NCBI RefSeq assembly: GCF_034522235.1 | Contig: NZ_JAXHLN010000002.1 | Location: 186,896-250,895, forward strand | DNA from: Thiohalophilus sp. | GTDB taxonomy: Bacteria > Pseudomonadota > Gammaproteobacteria > UBA6429 > Thiohalophilaceae | Reading direction: 5' to 3' | Length of the DNA stretch: 64,000 bases | Shown: positions 19,197 through 26,653 of the stretch, piece by piece | Layout: every line of letters starts with the position of its first letter | How positions within the stretch are numbered: the first letter of the stretch is position 1 | Position numbers and translations under genes: made by a program | The notes under the pieces: model-generated | Told to the model about the DNA's origin: nothing | What the model saw: only the letters and a program-made list of their open reading frames with translations | Database searches by the model: none

Positions 19197-20174
19197 ATGC
19201 TTTCCACTCCGATGCTTTCTGAGCGAAGACTCCCGGTGGTTGAGAAGGACAGGATAGTGTCGTCATCTGACAAACGAAATCGCCGGACGGTCTGCGGATT
19301 GCTCTGTCTGTGTTGTCTGCTGCCGGGTCTGGGCGGTGCTGCAGAGGTGAATGGGGCCGGGGTGCAAGACACATCCGGTGAACAGGTGTCGGCGCTGGAA
19401 GAGCGAAGCCGGATCGAACGCGAGACCCGTTTTCAACCCTTTGTGCTGACACCACATAAACCCAATTATATTTTGCCATTGACTTATAACAGTCATCCCA
19501 ATCAGGCTCCGTTTGATCAGGCCGAAGACGGCAGCCTTGAGAAGACCGAAGCCAAGTTCCAGATCAGCATCAAGATACCGCTTACCGATGAGCTGTTTGG
19601 TGACAGTTCAACCCTGTACGCGGCCTATACCAGTCAGTCCTATTGGCAGGCCTATAATCACGACCATTCGCGCCCGTTTCGCGAGACCAATCATGAGCCG
19701 GAGCTGTTCTTCGCAATACAGAATGATTGGCGGTGGGTCGGGTTCACCAACCGGCTTATGTTTTTCGGTATCAGTCATCAATCCAACGGGCAAAGCGGCA
19801 GCCTGTCACGCAGCTGGAATCGTCTGTATGCCGATTTTATCTTCGAACGGGGTGATTTTTATCTCAGCATCAAACCCTGGTTGCGGATTACGGCCCCGGA
19901 TGAACAGGACGATAATCCGGACATCGAGGATTATATGGGCAATGGCGAGGCCCGTCTGGTATATGCCTCGAAGAAGCATACGCTATCGTTGATGTTGCGC
20001 AATAATCTGCAAGCGGATAACCGGGGCGCTGTTGAACTGAACTGGAGTTTTCCCATGAGCCGTCGGGCGAAATGGTTTATTCAGTATTTTGACGGTTATG
20101 GGGAAAGCCTGATCGACTACGATGCACGGGTTAAACGCCTGGGTGTTGGTATTGCCCTGACGGACTGGCTTTAA
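19197..20174 (+). CDS. pldA: Outer-membrane phospholipase A
   Basis: A 325-residue OMPLA homologue. After an N-terminal signal sequence (about residues 27-50), the barrel carries the complete active site: HQSNGQS (catalytic His and Ser) and LSRSWNR (Asn) in the standard spacing. PKPNYILPLTYN-like N-terminal strands (here HKPNYILPLTYN) are also typical. The enzyme removes misplaced phospholipids from the outer leaflet. A heptamer repeat begins six bases after the stop codon. Confidence 0.92.
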   Translation: MLSTPMLSERRLPVVEKDRIVSSSDKRNRRTVCGLLCLCCLLPGLGGAAEVNGAGVQDTSGEQVSALEERSRIERETRFQPFVLTPHKPNYILPLTYNSHPNQAPFDQAEDGSLEKTEAKFQISIKIPLTDELFGDSSTLYAAYTSQSYWQAYNHDHSRPFRETNHEPELFFAIQNDWRWVGFTNRLMFFGISHQSNGQSGSLSRSWNRLYADFIFERGDFYLSIKPWLRITAPDEQDDNPDIEDYMGNGEARLVYASKKHTLSLMLRNNLQADNRGAVELNWSFPMSRRAKWFIQYFDGYGESLIDYDARVKRLGVGIALTDWL

Positions 20175-20179
20175 AACAA

Positions 20180-20209
20180 GTACTTAGTACTTAGTACTTA
20201 GTACTCAGC
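20180..20209 (+). repeat. Heptamer tandem array (TACTTAG)n
   Basis: Four 7-bp units TACTTAG, the last degenerate, starting right after the pldA stop codon. A short related piece (TACTTAGTGCTCAG) is at 20417-20430. Confidence 0.8.
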
Positions 20210-20225
20210 TGGGCTTCTGGGAAAT

Positions 20226-20334
20226 AACGCGGAGGACGCAGAGTCGCGGAGGCGCAGAGTGTATTTGTGTTGGCACATTCTCTGACTTGTAAAGGGTTCT
20301 CTGCGTCTTTGCGCCTCTGCGAACTCCGCGTTAA
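20226..20334. repeat. Octamer-repeat inverted pair, copy 2
   Basis: Left arm AACGCGGAGGACGCAGAG plus TCGCGGAGGCGCAGAG; right arm CTCTGCGTCTTTGCGCC plus TCTGCGAACTCCGCGTTAA. The ends are inverted repeats, so the element looks like a short MITE of about 109 bp. Confidence 0.7.
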
Positions 20335-20359
20335 AAATCGGTGCCAGACAAAAGTGGCG

Positions 20360-20390
20360 CAGGTTACGCGGGCGATAGCCTGCGTGACAC
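20360..20390 (+). repeat. GTCACG hairpin repeat, copy 3
   Basis: CAGGTTACGCGGGCGATAG followed by CCTGCGTGACAC, in the same orientation as the 4438 copy. Confidence 0.55.
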
Positions 20391-20558
20391 ACCTTGAATC
20401 GAAGCATTTAAAACAAGTACTTAGTGCTCAGAACTTCATTCCGAGTCCGCAATTGGCGCCGGATAGTGAAGTGGCATTTTGGCTATTATCGTTGATAGAG
20501 TTGTCAGCACAAGGCGAAAAACGGGCCAACTGTCAGGTAAATTTATCAGGAGGAAAGA

Positions 20559-20693
20559 ATGAGAACATGGCGACACGGTGTCTGCCTGGCGGGCGCACTC
20601 CTGCTGGCGGCGTTGCCGCTTCAGGCCAACGATGCGGACTGTGCGGCAAAAGGCATCGCCAGTGTGCAGGAAAGACTGGATTTCATCGAGTAA
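20559..20693 (+). CDS. Tiny secreted protein (44 aa)
   Basis: The ATG has a very good ribosome binding site (CAGGAGGAAAGA). The product starts with an Arg-rich n-region, a hydrophobic core LAGALLLAALPLQA and a likely signal peptidase site at QAN, leaving a mature peptide of about 20 residues with one cysteine and the helix SVQERLDFIE. The next gene follows 19 bp later with its own GGAGGT site, so they form an operon. Function is unknown; it could be a shortened form of a larger periplasmic protein. Confidence 0.6.
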   Translation: MRTWRHGVCLAGALLLAALPLQANDADCAAKGIASVQERLDFIE

Positions 20694-20712
20694 CCTGTCC
20701 GGGAGGTATCGT

Positions 20713-20916
20713 GTGATATTTGCCAGAATGCTGACCCTGATCGGTAGTGTGATCGCCCTGTTCGGGTTATGGAAGTTTATTGCGCCGTTGATTTACTCAA
20801 ATATCGGTACCGACTTCATGCAGGGTGTCATCTCCCTGGTTCTCGGTGGTATGCTGGCGTTGATCGGTCGGCAACTTGAGCGCCGGCAAGGCGACGGGGC
20901 GGGAAGTAATGAGTGA
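20713..20916 (+). CDS. Small two-helix membrane protein (67 aa)
   Basis: Starts at GTG with the GGGAGGT ribosome binding site at the right distance. Two transmembrane helices are predicted (residues ~5-27 and ~37-55), followed by a basic/polar tail. Its stop overlaps the start of the next gene by 8 bp. Not assigned to a family; the layout suggests a small membrane partner of the adjacent genes. Confidence 0.6.
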   Translation: MIFARMLTLIGSVIALFGLWKFIAPLIYSNIGTDFMQGVISLVLGGMLALIGRQLERRQGDGAGSNE

Positions 20917-21265
20917 CCGGGTCGAAGGTTATATCTGCTTTTATACTGATCACATCGCCGATGAGTTTGTTTCCATCGATGATGTGCGCTTCATGGCACT
21001 TGATAAAATCCTGTCAACAATCCAGAGCGGTTTGCTGGGTTATCCGCGCAATCTTCTCGGCATTATTGACGAGAAAGGCAATACGCTGCAGTTTTTTGTT
21101 CAACCCGATGGGACGATCGAGATGAACCTTTCCGTCCCGGAAGAATTCGGCTCCTACGTCAGACAAATGGAACAGCTTGAGTGCTATACCCTGCTCAAGC
21201 GGGGTTGTCGATATATTGAGGAGATTCCCGTCGACGAGGCTGAATTTACGGGCTGGTTTGAATAA
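20909..21265 (+). CDS. Unknown soluble protein (118 aa)
   Basis: The ATG at 20909 overlaps the previous gene by 8 bp, so translation is coupled. The protein is acidic, has no signal peptide or membrane helix, and looks like a compact alpha/beta domain (IIDEKGNTLQFFVQPDGTIE). I recognise no family. Its operon with two tiny membrane or secreted proteins suggests a shared role. Confidence 0.6.
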   Translation: MSDRVEGYICFYTDHIADEFVSIDDVRFMALDKILSTIQSGLLGYPRNLLGIIDEKGNTLQFFVQPDGTIEMNLSVPEEFGSYVRQMEQLECYTLLKRGCRYIEEIPVDEAEFTGWFE

Positions 21266-21402
21266 AAGGCGACACTCTGTCCCGACGTCCATGGCCTGCG
21301 ACTGCTGGTGCCGGATTGGTGGCAATTTTATGCCATGCGGACTATTCTGAATCAAGTGCGTAAGTATCCGGGTTTCAGGCCATAATCCACGGGAGGTGGC
21401 AA

Positions 21403-21672
21403 ATGAAACAGGAACGTCGTCAGTTTATCCGCCAGCCCGCAGTGGCCGATGTTCGCCTGTACCACCCGACGTTGGGCTGTGTCCCGGCGCGGATCGAGGA
21501 ATGGTCGCCGGCGGCGGTTCGCCTCTGTGCCGAGATCGGCCGAAACAACGGCCACGATTTCGGTGAGGCGCCGTTTCAGCTGGGCGCGGACTCCATGGAT
21601 GTTCTATTTACCATGCAGCTGGTACGTCGAAGCGGCAGCGGCCTGATACTGCAGTTTGTCGAAGAAGGTTAA
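21403..21672 (+). CDS. PilZ-like protein, degenerate (PilZ-A)
   Basis: An 89-residue single-domain protein that aligns with the three PilZ proteins that follow. The first c-di-GMP motif, RxxxR, is present in RRQFIRQ. The second motif, usually D/N-x-S-x-x-G, reads EWSPAA, so the acidic and glycine positions are lost. It shares the FTMQLVR strand with PilZ-B (FNMQLVR). It may have lost ligand binding. Ribosome binding site GGGAGGTGG. Confidence 0.65.
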   Translation: MKQERRQFIRQPAVADVRLYHPTLGCVPARIEEWSPAAVRLCAEIGRNNGHDFGEAPFQLGADSMDVLFTMQLVRRSGSGLILQFVEEG

Positions 21673-21888
21673 ACCGTCGCAGGTGACAGGCGATAGCCGC
21701 AACTCGCCGTCCGGCAGGATTTAATTTTTTCGTCTTATTGCCGATAGTCCTGGCAAGGGAGACTGACTCGGCGCGCCGTGATGTTGCACTATATCACACA
21801 TTATTCGTGTGTATAAACGGCGAGCGGAGACGTCTCAAGGCGAGGATAAACAACAACAAGCAAATCCGGATCCGCAGGGGAACAGGGC

Positions 21889-22212
21889 ATGAAAGAGCGC
21901 CGCTACTTCAAGCGCAAACTGGTCAATGCGCGCGTTAAACTTTATCACCCCAATTTTGATGCCGTAGAAGGTACTACCCGGGACATTTCCGATGGGGGGG
22001 TGTTCGTGATGACGGACACCACCTTGCCGCTGGGAGAGGGCGAGTATCTGAAAATGATTCTGCCCCAATCCCGTTCGCCGGATATCGTCTTTAACATGCA
22101 GCTGGTTCGGATCGAGTCTGATGGTCTTGGACTGATGTTCCTCGATTATGAATCCGGGGGGCAGCGTGGCACCATGCAGGAGCTGCGCAGCAGCATGAAG
22201 AAAAAAAATTAA
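21889..22212 (+). CDS. PilZ-domain protein (PilZ-B)
   Basis: A 107-residue PilZ domain. Both ligand motifs are intact: RYFKR (RxxxR) at the N terminus and DISDGG (D-x-S-x-x-G). The body follows the six-stranded barrel pattern, with FNMQLVRIESDGLGLMFLDY near the C terminus. It should bind c-di-GMP. No other domain is attached, so it probably acts through a protein partner. Confidence 0.85.
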   Translation: MKERRYFKRKLVNARVKLYHPNFDAVEGTTRDISDGGVFVMTDTTLPLGEGEYLKMILPQSRSPDIVFNMQLVRIESDGLGLMFLDYESGGQRGTMQELRSSMKKKN

Positions 22213-22307
22213 CCACTGCGCATTCCGCCGTCGGCGGCCTTGATTCGGAGCGGGGTTGTGACTTACGGTAAGTTCAGGCTCCTCGACCCGATAAGGAATG
22301 ATCCACG

Positions 22308-22640
22308 ATGTCCGACTATGCGGAATACCGCCAGGCCCTGCTTGCCAAACGCCGTGAACTGCTCGAGCGGGTTACCGCGATAGCTGATGATAAACAGCGT
22401 CCGGCCAGCGCGGACTCGGAAGAACAGGCCGTCGAGCTGGAAAACGAGGAAGTGCTCTCGGCGCTGGATGAAGAGGCGCGGGCGATCCTCAGTCAGATCG
22501 ATCAGGCCCTGCAACGCATGGAACAGGGTGAATATGGTTTGTGTCGTGCCTGCGGCAAGCCTATTGCCCCGGCACGGCTGAAGGCGATTCCCCAGGCTGC
22601 CCTGTGCATCGACTGTGCCGGCAAGCAGGAGTCGGGCTGA
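22308..22640 (+). CDS. DksA/TraR-family zinc-finger protein
   Basis: A 110-residue protein: N-terminal coiled coil (residues 5-75) and C-terminal four-cysteine zinc finger (CRACGKPI and CIDCAG). The family enters the RNA polymerase secondary channel and changes transcription, often with ppGpp. It is shorter than DksA (about 150) and resembles the YbiI/TraR-like group. The acidic residues at the coiled-coil tip that mediate activity in DksA are hard to place with certainty. It sits inside the PilZ cluster. Confidence 0.85.
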   Translation: MSDYAEYRQALLAKRRELLERVTAIADDKQRPASADSEEQAVELENEEVLSALDEEARAILSQIDQALQRMEQGEYGLCRACGKPIAPARLKAIPQAALCIDCAGKQESG

Positions 22641-22668
22641 GCCGCTCCGCGTTCAGGAGGCTCCGCCG

Positions 22669-22773
22669 GTGCTGGATTTTGTGCTCGAACACCTCGAAGG
22701 GGTCATTATTGTGGCATTGGCGGTATTGCTGGTGCTGCTGATCGTGATGACCGCCCGCCCCAACCGGGATTGA
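22669..22773 (+). CDS. Predicted 34-residue membrane peptide
   Basis: A GTG codon preceded by a perfect AGGAGG with 8-bp spacing opens a 34-codon frame ending in TGA. The product has an acidic N terminus (DFVLEHLEG), one transmembrane helix (VIIVALAVLLVLLIVM) and a basic tail. It lies 28 bp after the DksA-like gene. The evidence is the start signal plus the clean membrane helix; no homologue is known to me. Confidence 0.45.
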   Translation: MLDFVLEHLEGVIIVALAVLLVLLIVMTARPNRD

Positions 22774-22909
22774 TTCGCGGATGGCCATACAATGATCCGA
22801 AGAAAACGTCGGGTCTGGCCTTGGGCTTTGCCCCAACTCACGATAAGATCAGCCACAAAATAACCAAAATGATCATGTCAGGAATAAGGCTTGCGGGGTT
22901 TGACGAGGA

Positions 22910-23263
22910 ATGATTGCCAGACTCTCCTCTTATTTTGATATACGCGAGAAGCGTAGCCAGTTCCGTAAGCCAAGGTCGGCCCGGGTCAAGATCAGTCATT
23001 CCACCTTCGGTGTCATTCATGCCACAACGCGGGATATCTCTGATACCGGCGTCTTCGTCGAGCTGCGTCATCGGCTCCGGCTGCCCATCGGGGCCCATAT
23101 CAAGCTGCAGTTTCTGGATTCCGCCCGCCCCGAGATCGCCTTTAATATGAAAGTGATTCGCGAAAACGACGAGGGGGTTGCCCTGTCGTTTGTCGATTTT
23201 GAGCTGGACGGTCAGCGTTACAAAATGGACGAGTTACGCCATCATTGGTCGCCGCCACGCTGA
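22910..23263 (+). CDS. PilZ-domain protein (PilZ-C)
   Basis: A 117-residue PilZ protein with RSQFR (RxxxR) and DISDTG (D-x-S-x-x-G) both intact, and the strand FNMKVIREN that matches FNMQLVR in PilZ-A and -B. It has about ten more N-terminal residues than PilZ-B. The shared C-terminal block (DFELDGQRYKMDELR versus DYESGGQRGTMQELR) shows that B and C are recent duplicates. Confidence 0.85.
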   Translation: MIARLSSYFDIREKRSQFRKPRSARVKISHSTFGVIHATTRDISDTGVFVELRHRLRLPIGAHIKLQFLDSARPEIAFNMKVIRENDEGVALSFVDFELDGQRYKMDELRHHWSPPR

Positions 23264-23334
23264 TCCGGCTAAAGGCCCTTCTGGGCAGGTGAATCGTCGG
23301 GTACACCGTATTTGTTTATTCTCAGGAGAAAAAC

Positions 23335-23796
23335 ATGTCGCAACTGAACAGCCGAATTGGGATGGGGTCCCTGGTGGTGTGTTTAATGCTGCCGCTGCTG
23401 GGCGGCTGCCAGGGTACTGGCGGCAGTGTGGGGGTGGATTGGGGCGAGCCGGCCCCGCCGCCGCCCGAGTCCCGGCCCATGCCGCCAGCACACGCGCCGG
23501 CTCATGGTCGACGGGCGCAGCAGCGGGAATATCGCTACTACCCGCGCAGTGGGATCTATTTTGACAACGGTCGCGGGGTCTATTTTTACTACAGTGACGG
23601 GCGCTGGCAGGTCTCCGCCGAGTTGCCACGCCGTTTCCGGGTGCGTCTGGGCGATTATGTGACCGTGGAAGCGGACGTCGAGAGGCCCTACCGCGATTAC
23701 CCCAAACACCGCGCCAAATATCCGCCGGGCCTGCGCAAGAAGGGCCCGGATCACCCGGGCAACAAACACCGGGGTTATCCGGGCCAGGACGATTGA
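23335..23796 (+). CDS. Pro/Tyr-rich lipoprotein
   Basis: A 153-residue lipoprotein (lipobox LLGGC at about residue 25). A proline-rich linker (residues 37-58) leads to a domain with YYPRSGIYFDNGRGVYFYY, repeated aromatic residues and a basic, proline- and glycine-rich tail. Similar domains with a YYP...YYDP..Y pattern occur in small proteobacterial lipoproteins of unknown function. Probably in the outer membrane or periplasm. Confidence 0.65.
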   Translation: MSQLNSRIGMGSLVVCLMLPLLGGCQGTGGSVGVDWGEPAPPPPESRPMPPAHAPAHGRRAQQREYRYYPRSGIYFDNGRGVYFYYSDGRWQVSAELPRRFRVRLGDYVTVEADVERPYRDYPKHRAKYPPGLRKKGPDHPGNKHRGYPGQDD

Positions 23797-23880
23797 CCGG
23801 GTTCGGCGCAGGGATGGCCGCGAAAATGGTCTATCCTGTAAGTATATCTCACAGACAGCCGTTGTCCGGAGGAGGTTCCC

Positions 23881-24162
23881 ATGGAAAAGCGACAGCATCG
23901 ACGTATTCCGTTTCGGCGCTCTGTGCACCTGTTGAGCTCCCGGGGGGAGGATGAACAGATTCTGGAATCCGCGGATTTCTCTCTCAGTGGGATGGCCATG
24001 GTCAGCCAGCGACCGGTACGTGTGGGTGAGAAAGTCTGGCTACGGTTCGAGGTCAATACCCTGGGCGATCCCCGCGAACTGAACGTGCAGGCCGAAATCC
24101 GGTATGTGGATCTGGCGGCGAACAGCTACCGGGTCGGGGTCAGTTTCCTCGAACCGCGTTGA
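23881..24162 (+). CDS. PilZ-domain protein (PilZ-D)
   Basis: A 93-residue PilZ protein, more distant from A-C. RQHRR and RIPFR both give an RxxxR, and DFSLSG satisfies D-x-S-x-x-G. Ribosome binding site GGAGGAGG is strong. Like the others it is a lone domain, and likely a c-di-GMP-binding adaptor. Confidence 0.83.
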   Translation: MEKRQHRRIPFRRSVHLLSSRGEDEQILESADFSLSGMAMVSQRPVRVGEKVWLRFEVNTLGDPRELNVQAEIRYVDLAANSYRVGVSFLEPR

Positions 24163-24229
24163 TCCATGCTGCAGGTCGAGCACGATACGCACTGGAACCG
24201 TGGTTGCATTCTCAATGTCTTTTTAAGTC

Positions 24230-24685
24230 ATGGCTGATTTCTGGCGCCACAAGACCCTGGCGCAGTTGAACGCCGGGGAATGGGAATCCCTGTGTGATCG
24301 CTGTGGTCGTTGCTGCCTGCTCAAGCTGGAGGATGAGGACAACGGGGATCTCTATTTCACCAATATTAGCTGCCGACACCTGCAGCAGCCGGATTGTCGG
24401 TGCACGTGTTACCCGACCCGGACCCGGCAGGTTCCCGAATGCCTGGAGCTGACGCCTGACAGCCTGCCTGCATTGATCGATCACCTGCCCGCCAGTTGTG
24501 CCTATAAGCGTCTCTACCAGGGCCTGCCCTTGCCGCCCTGGCACCCGCTGATCAGTGCGGACCCGGCATCGGCGGAGTGGGCGGGTATCAGCGTGAGCGG
24601 TAAAGTGATCAGTGAGGACTACATTCATCCGGAGCAGTACCCGGAACATATTATTCAATGGTACAACTGGCAGGGCGAAGAGTAG
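24230..24685 (+). CDS. UPF0260 cysteine-cluster protein (YcgN-like)
   Basis: A 151-residue member of the YkgJ/UPF0260 group, related to E. coli YcgN. The conserved cysteines form a likely zinc or iron-sulfur site: CDRCGRCC near residue 22, then CRHL, CRCTCY and C in ASCAYKRLY. The conserved C-terminal PLPPWHPLISAD is also present. Function is unknown. Confidence 0.85.
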   Translation: MADFWRHKTLAQLNAGEWESLCDRCGRCCLLKLEDEDNGDLYFTNISCRHLQQPDCRCTCYPTRTRQVPECLELTPDSLPALIDHLPASCAYKRLYQGLPLPPWHPLISADPASAEWAGISVSGKVISEDYIHPEQYPEHIIQWYNWQGEE

Positions 24686-24749
24686 CCGCCGGGAATTAAC
24701 CCGCGTCGGTGAACAATACCGCGCAGACGGACAACAACATGAGGTTTGT

Positions 24750-25442
24750 ATGAACTATTCCCCCGGATTTTATTTTAGACGCTTCGTGGGGCTGGTGATC
24801 GCATTATTGCTGTCATGGCTGATCACTTCCGTGGCGGACGGGCGCAGTTATCCTGTTGCCTGGACCTATATCAGCCTGTTTGTGTTGACAGGCCTATTTA
24901 CCTTTGTTGCCCGGGGCACCTACATGTGGATTGTTGCGGTGTGGGTCGGGGCGATGCTGTTGGTGGTGTTCGGGCCACGGGACTATCCGGGTGATCGCTG
25001 GCTGGGCGCCGTTATTATCGGTGTACAGTATCTGTCGGCGGTTCTGACCGGTGGGCTGCTGGGGCAGTGGCTGCGTTATCAACTGGCCCGCCGCCGGGGC
25101 GAGACGCTGCCGCTGTTGCCGACCGCGCATATACTGCTGGTCTCGGGTCTGTTTCTGTTGTTGTTACCCTTGCTGGCATTTTGGATGCTGGCCAGCGTCG
25201 TTATCCAGAATGAGTCACTGGCCACGATTTTAATGTTTATTCCCGGACATACGCCGTTTTTGTTACCGGCACTACTGACCGGTGTTTTGTGTGGCTACTG
25301 GGTCAAACAGCTCGCTGCCGATCCGGCGGATCGACGCTGGGCGGGACTATTGATGGTACTGTCCGTGATGCTGATTATCGTGTCGCTGTTGTTGCGATTT
25401 ATCTTCGGGTACCTGGAGTGGCACGGCACTTTACCTGCCTGA
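24750..25442 (+). CDS. Unknown integral membrane protein (230 aa)
   Basis: About seven to eight hydrophobic helices occupy nearly the whole length, with short loops. The ATG at 24750 follows GAGGT; upstream in-frame codons overlap the YcgN-like gene and lack coding character. No family is recognised and no catalytic motif is apparent. Confidence 0.6.
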   Translation: MNYSPGFYFRRFVGLVIALLLSWLITSVADGRSYPVAWTYISLFVLTGLFTFVARGTYMWIVAVWVGAMLLVVFGPRDYPGDRWLGAVIIGVQYLSAVLTGGLLGQWLRYQLARRRGETLPLLPTAHILLVSGLFLLLLPLLAFWMLASVVIQNESLATILMFIPGHTPFLLPALLTGVLCGYWVKQLAADPADRRWAGLLMVLSVMLIIVSLLLRFIFGYLEWHGTLPA

Positions 25443-25613
25443 TTGTTAACCGCGTATTGTGCAGAATCGGGGCTTTGGGTTGACACGGTTCTAATTCCGG
25501 TTTGTCGTTGCGTCATGGATCCGGGCCCTGGATCCGATGGGGTGGACCCGGACTCAGTGACTCCATACAATCCCTGTTTCCCTCGCAGGATAGAAAACGA
25601 TAAAGGAGCCTCT

Positions 25614-26096
25614 ATGCCGAGTTTTGACGTCGTATCTGAAATCGATATGCACGAGGTCACCAATGCGGTGGACCAGGCCAATCGTGAAGTGACCACCCGC
25701 TTTGACTTCAAGGGCAGCGGGGCAAAGTTCGAGATGAATGACAAGGTAATCACCTTGCATGGCGAAGCTGACTTTCAGCTCAAACAGATGCAGGATATTC
25801 TTCGTACCAAGATCAGCCGGCGCGGCATCGATCTCGATTGCCTGGAGTCCGGTTCAGTGGAACATGCCGGCAAACAGGTTCGGCAGAATGTTACCCTGCG
25901 AGAAGGCATCGATCAGGCGCTGGCCAAGAAGATCGTCAAACTGATCAAGGACAGCAAGCTCAAGGTCCAGGCTCAGGTTCAGGGGGAACAGGTGCGGGTT
26001 ACCGGTAAAAAGCGCGATGATTTACAGTCGGTCATGGCCCTGTTGAAAAATGCGGAGCTGGAACTGCCACTGCAGTTTACCAATTTCCGTGACTGA
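25614..26096 (+). CDS. yajQ: YajQ-family nucleotide-binding protein
   Basis: A 160-residue YajQ protein starting [19 protein letters not shown], the family's hallmark, with AAAGGAG upstream. The two ferredoxin-like domains and the C-terminal [12 protein letters not shown] are standard. The Xanthomonas homologue is reported to bind c-di-GMP and act with a transcription factor, so its presence beside four PilZ genes is suggestive. Its stop overlaps the next gene's GTG start. Confidence 0.93.
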   Translation: MPSFDVVSEIDMHEVTNAVDQANREVTTRFDFKGSGAKFEMNDKVITLHGEADFQLKQMQDILRTKISRRGIDLDCLESGSVEHAGKQVRQNVTLREGIDQALAKKIVKLIKDSKLKVQAQVQGEQVRVTGKKRDDLQSVMALLKNAELELPLQFTNFRD

Positions 26097-26295
26097 AGAA
26101 GTCCACATCACCGGCTTTGTGCAGGACGAGGAGGGAGACTGGATCGCTGAGCTCTCCTGCGGCCATCGTCGGCACGTGCGTCACCGCCCGCCGTGGCAGA
26201 ATCGACCCTGGGTAATGAGCGCGGCGGGGCGCGAGAAAATGCTGGGTTATCGGCTGATCTGTCGGGAATGCCAAAAGAATATCGACAAGTTCTAA
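26089..26295 (+). CDS. DUF3565 family protein
   Basis: A 68-residue zinc-binding-like protein. [20 protein letters not shown] and [13 protein letters not shown] are family-defining, with a final CRECQK pair. A GTG start at 26089, overlapping the yajQ stop, gives the family's usual N terminus. Function is unknown; coupled to yajQ. Confidence 0.8.
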   Translation: MTEEVHITGFVQDEEGDWIAELSCGHRRHVRHRPPWQNRPWVMSAAGREKMLGYRLICRECQKNIDKF

Positions 26296-26653
26296 TATAA
26301 AGTCAATTCAATTATTTGCTTTAAGAACTTCGTCTAGAAGGTGAAAAAACATGGCTAACCGGATGAGATAAATTTTCCGATCCGGACTTGCAAGGGCTGG
26401 AGGCGGCGGCTAATTTTAGATGACCGGTTTTAATCCGGTCTCACGTCGGTGAGACCGGTCCGCTTTTCAAGCCAACCCTTCGCTTGGACCCTTCCCGTTG
26501 AGCACTGAGTGGGAAGGTTCTTTTTTATGTGCCCGCTGTTTCACAACGCTTTTGCTGCGAAACAGGCCTTTGTTGTGTCGATTTTTACGGCTAGACAGGT
26601 GACAATAGACTGCATTGAGCCGGGAAGGCCTCTGCCAGTTGATTGTCGTGACT
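26296..26653 (+). other. Non-coding structured segment, candidate ncRNA or leader
   Basis: No ordinary gene. From 26351 there is a six-codon frame (ATG...TAA) behind AAGGTG, overlapping a CCGGAT/ATCCGG stem (26359-26385). Then GACCGG can pair either with CCGGTC at 26435-26440 or with the later one at 26455-26460, and a perfect 10-bp hairpin (26435-26458, CCGGTCTCAC and complement) competes. A terminator follows at 26490-26526. The exclusive pairings are riboswitch- or attenuator-like. Confidence 0.45.
26490..26526 (+). terminator. Rho-independent terminator
   Basis: CCTTCCC (26490-26496) pairs with GGGAAGG (26511-26517), followed by TTC and six T residues. It separates the yajQ transcript and the structured segment from the gene at 26654. 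Confidence 0.75.

Larger units (their letters stand above)
20210..20558. other. Intergenic region with octamer pair and hairpin repeat
   Basis: No gene. It holds the octamer inverted pair (20226-20334), the GTCACG hairpin copy 3 (20360-20390) and a short TACTTAG remnant. The last 100 bp carry the ribosome binding site of the small secreted protein at 20559. Confidence 0.5.
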
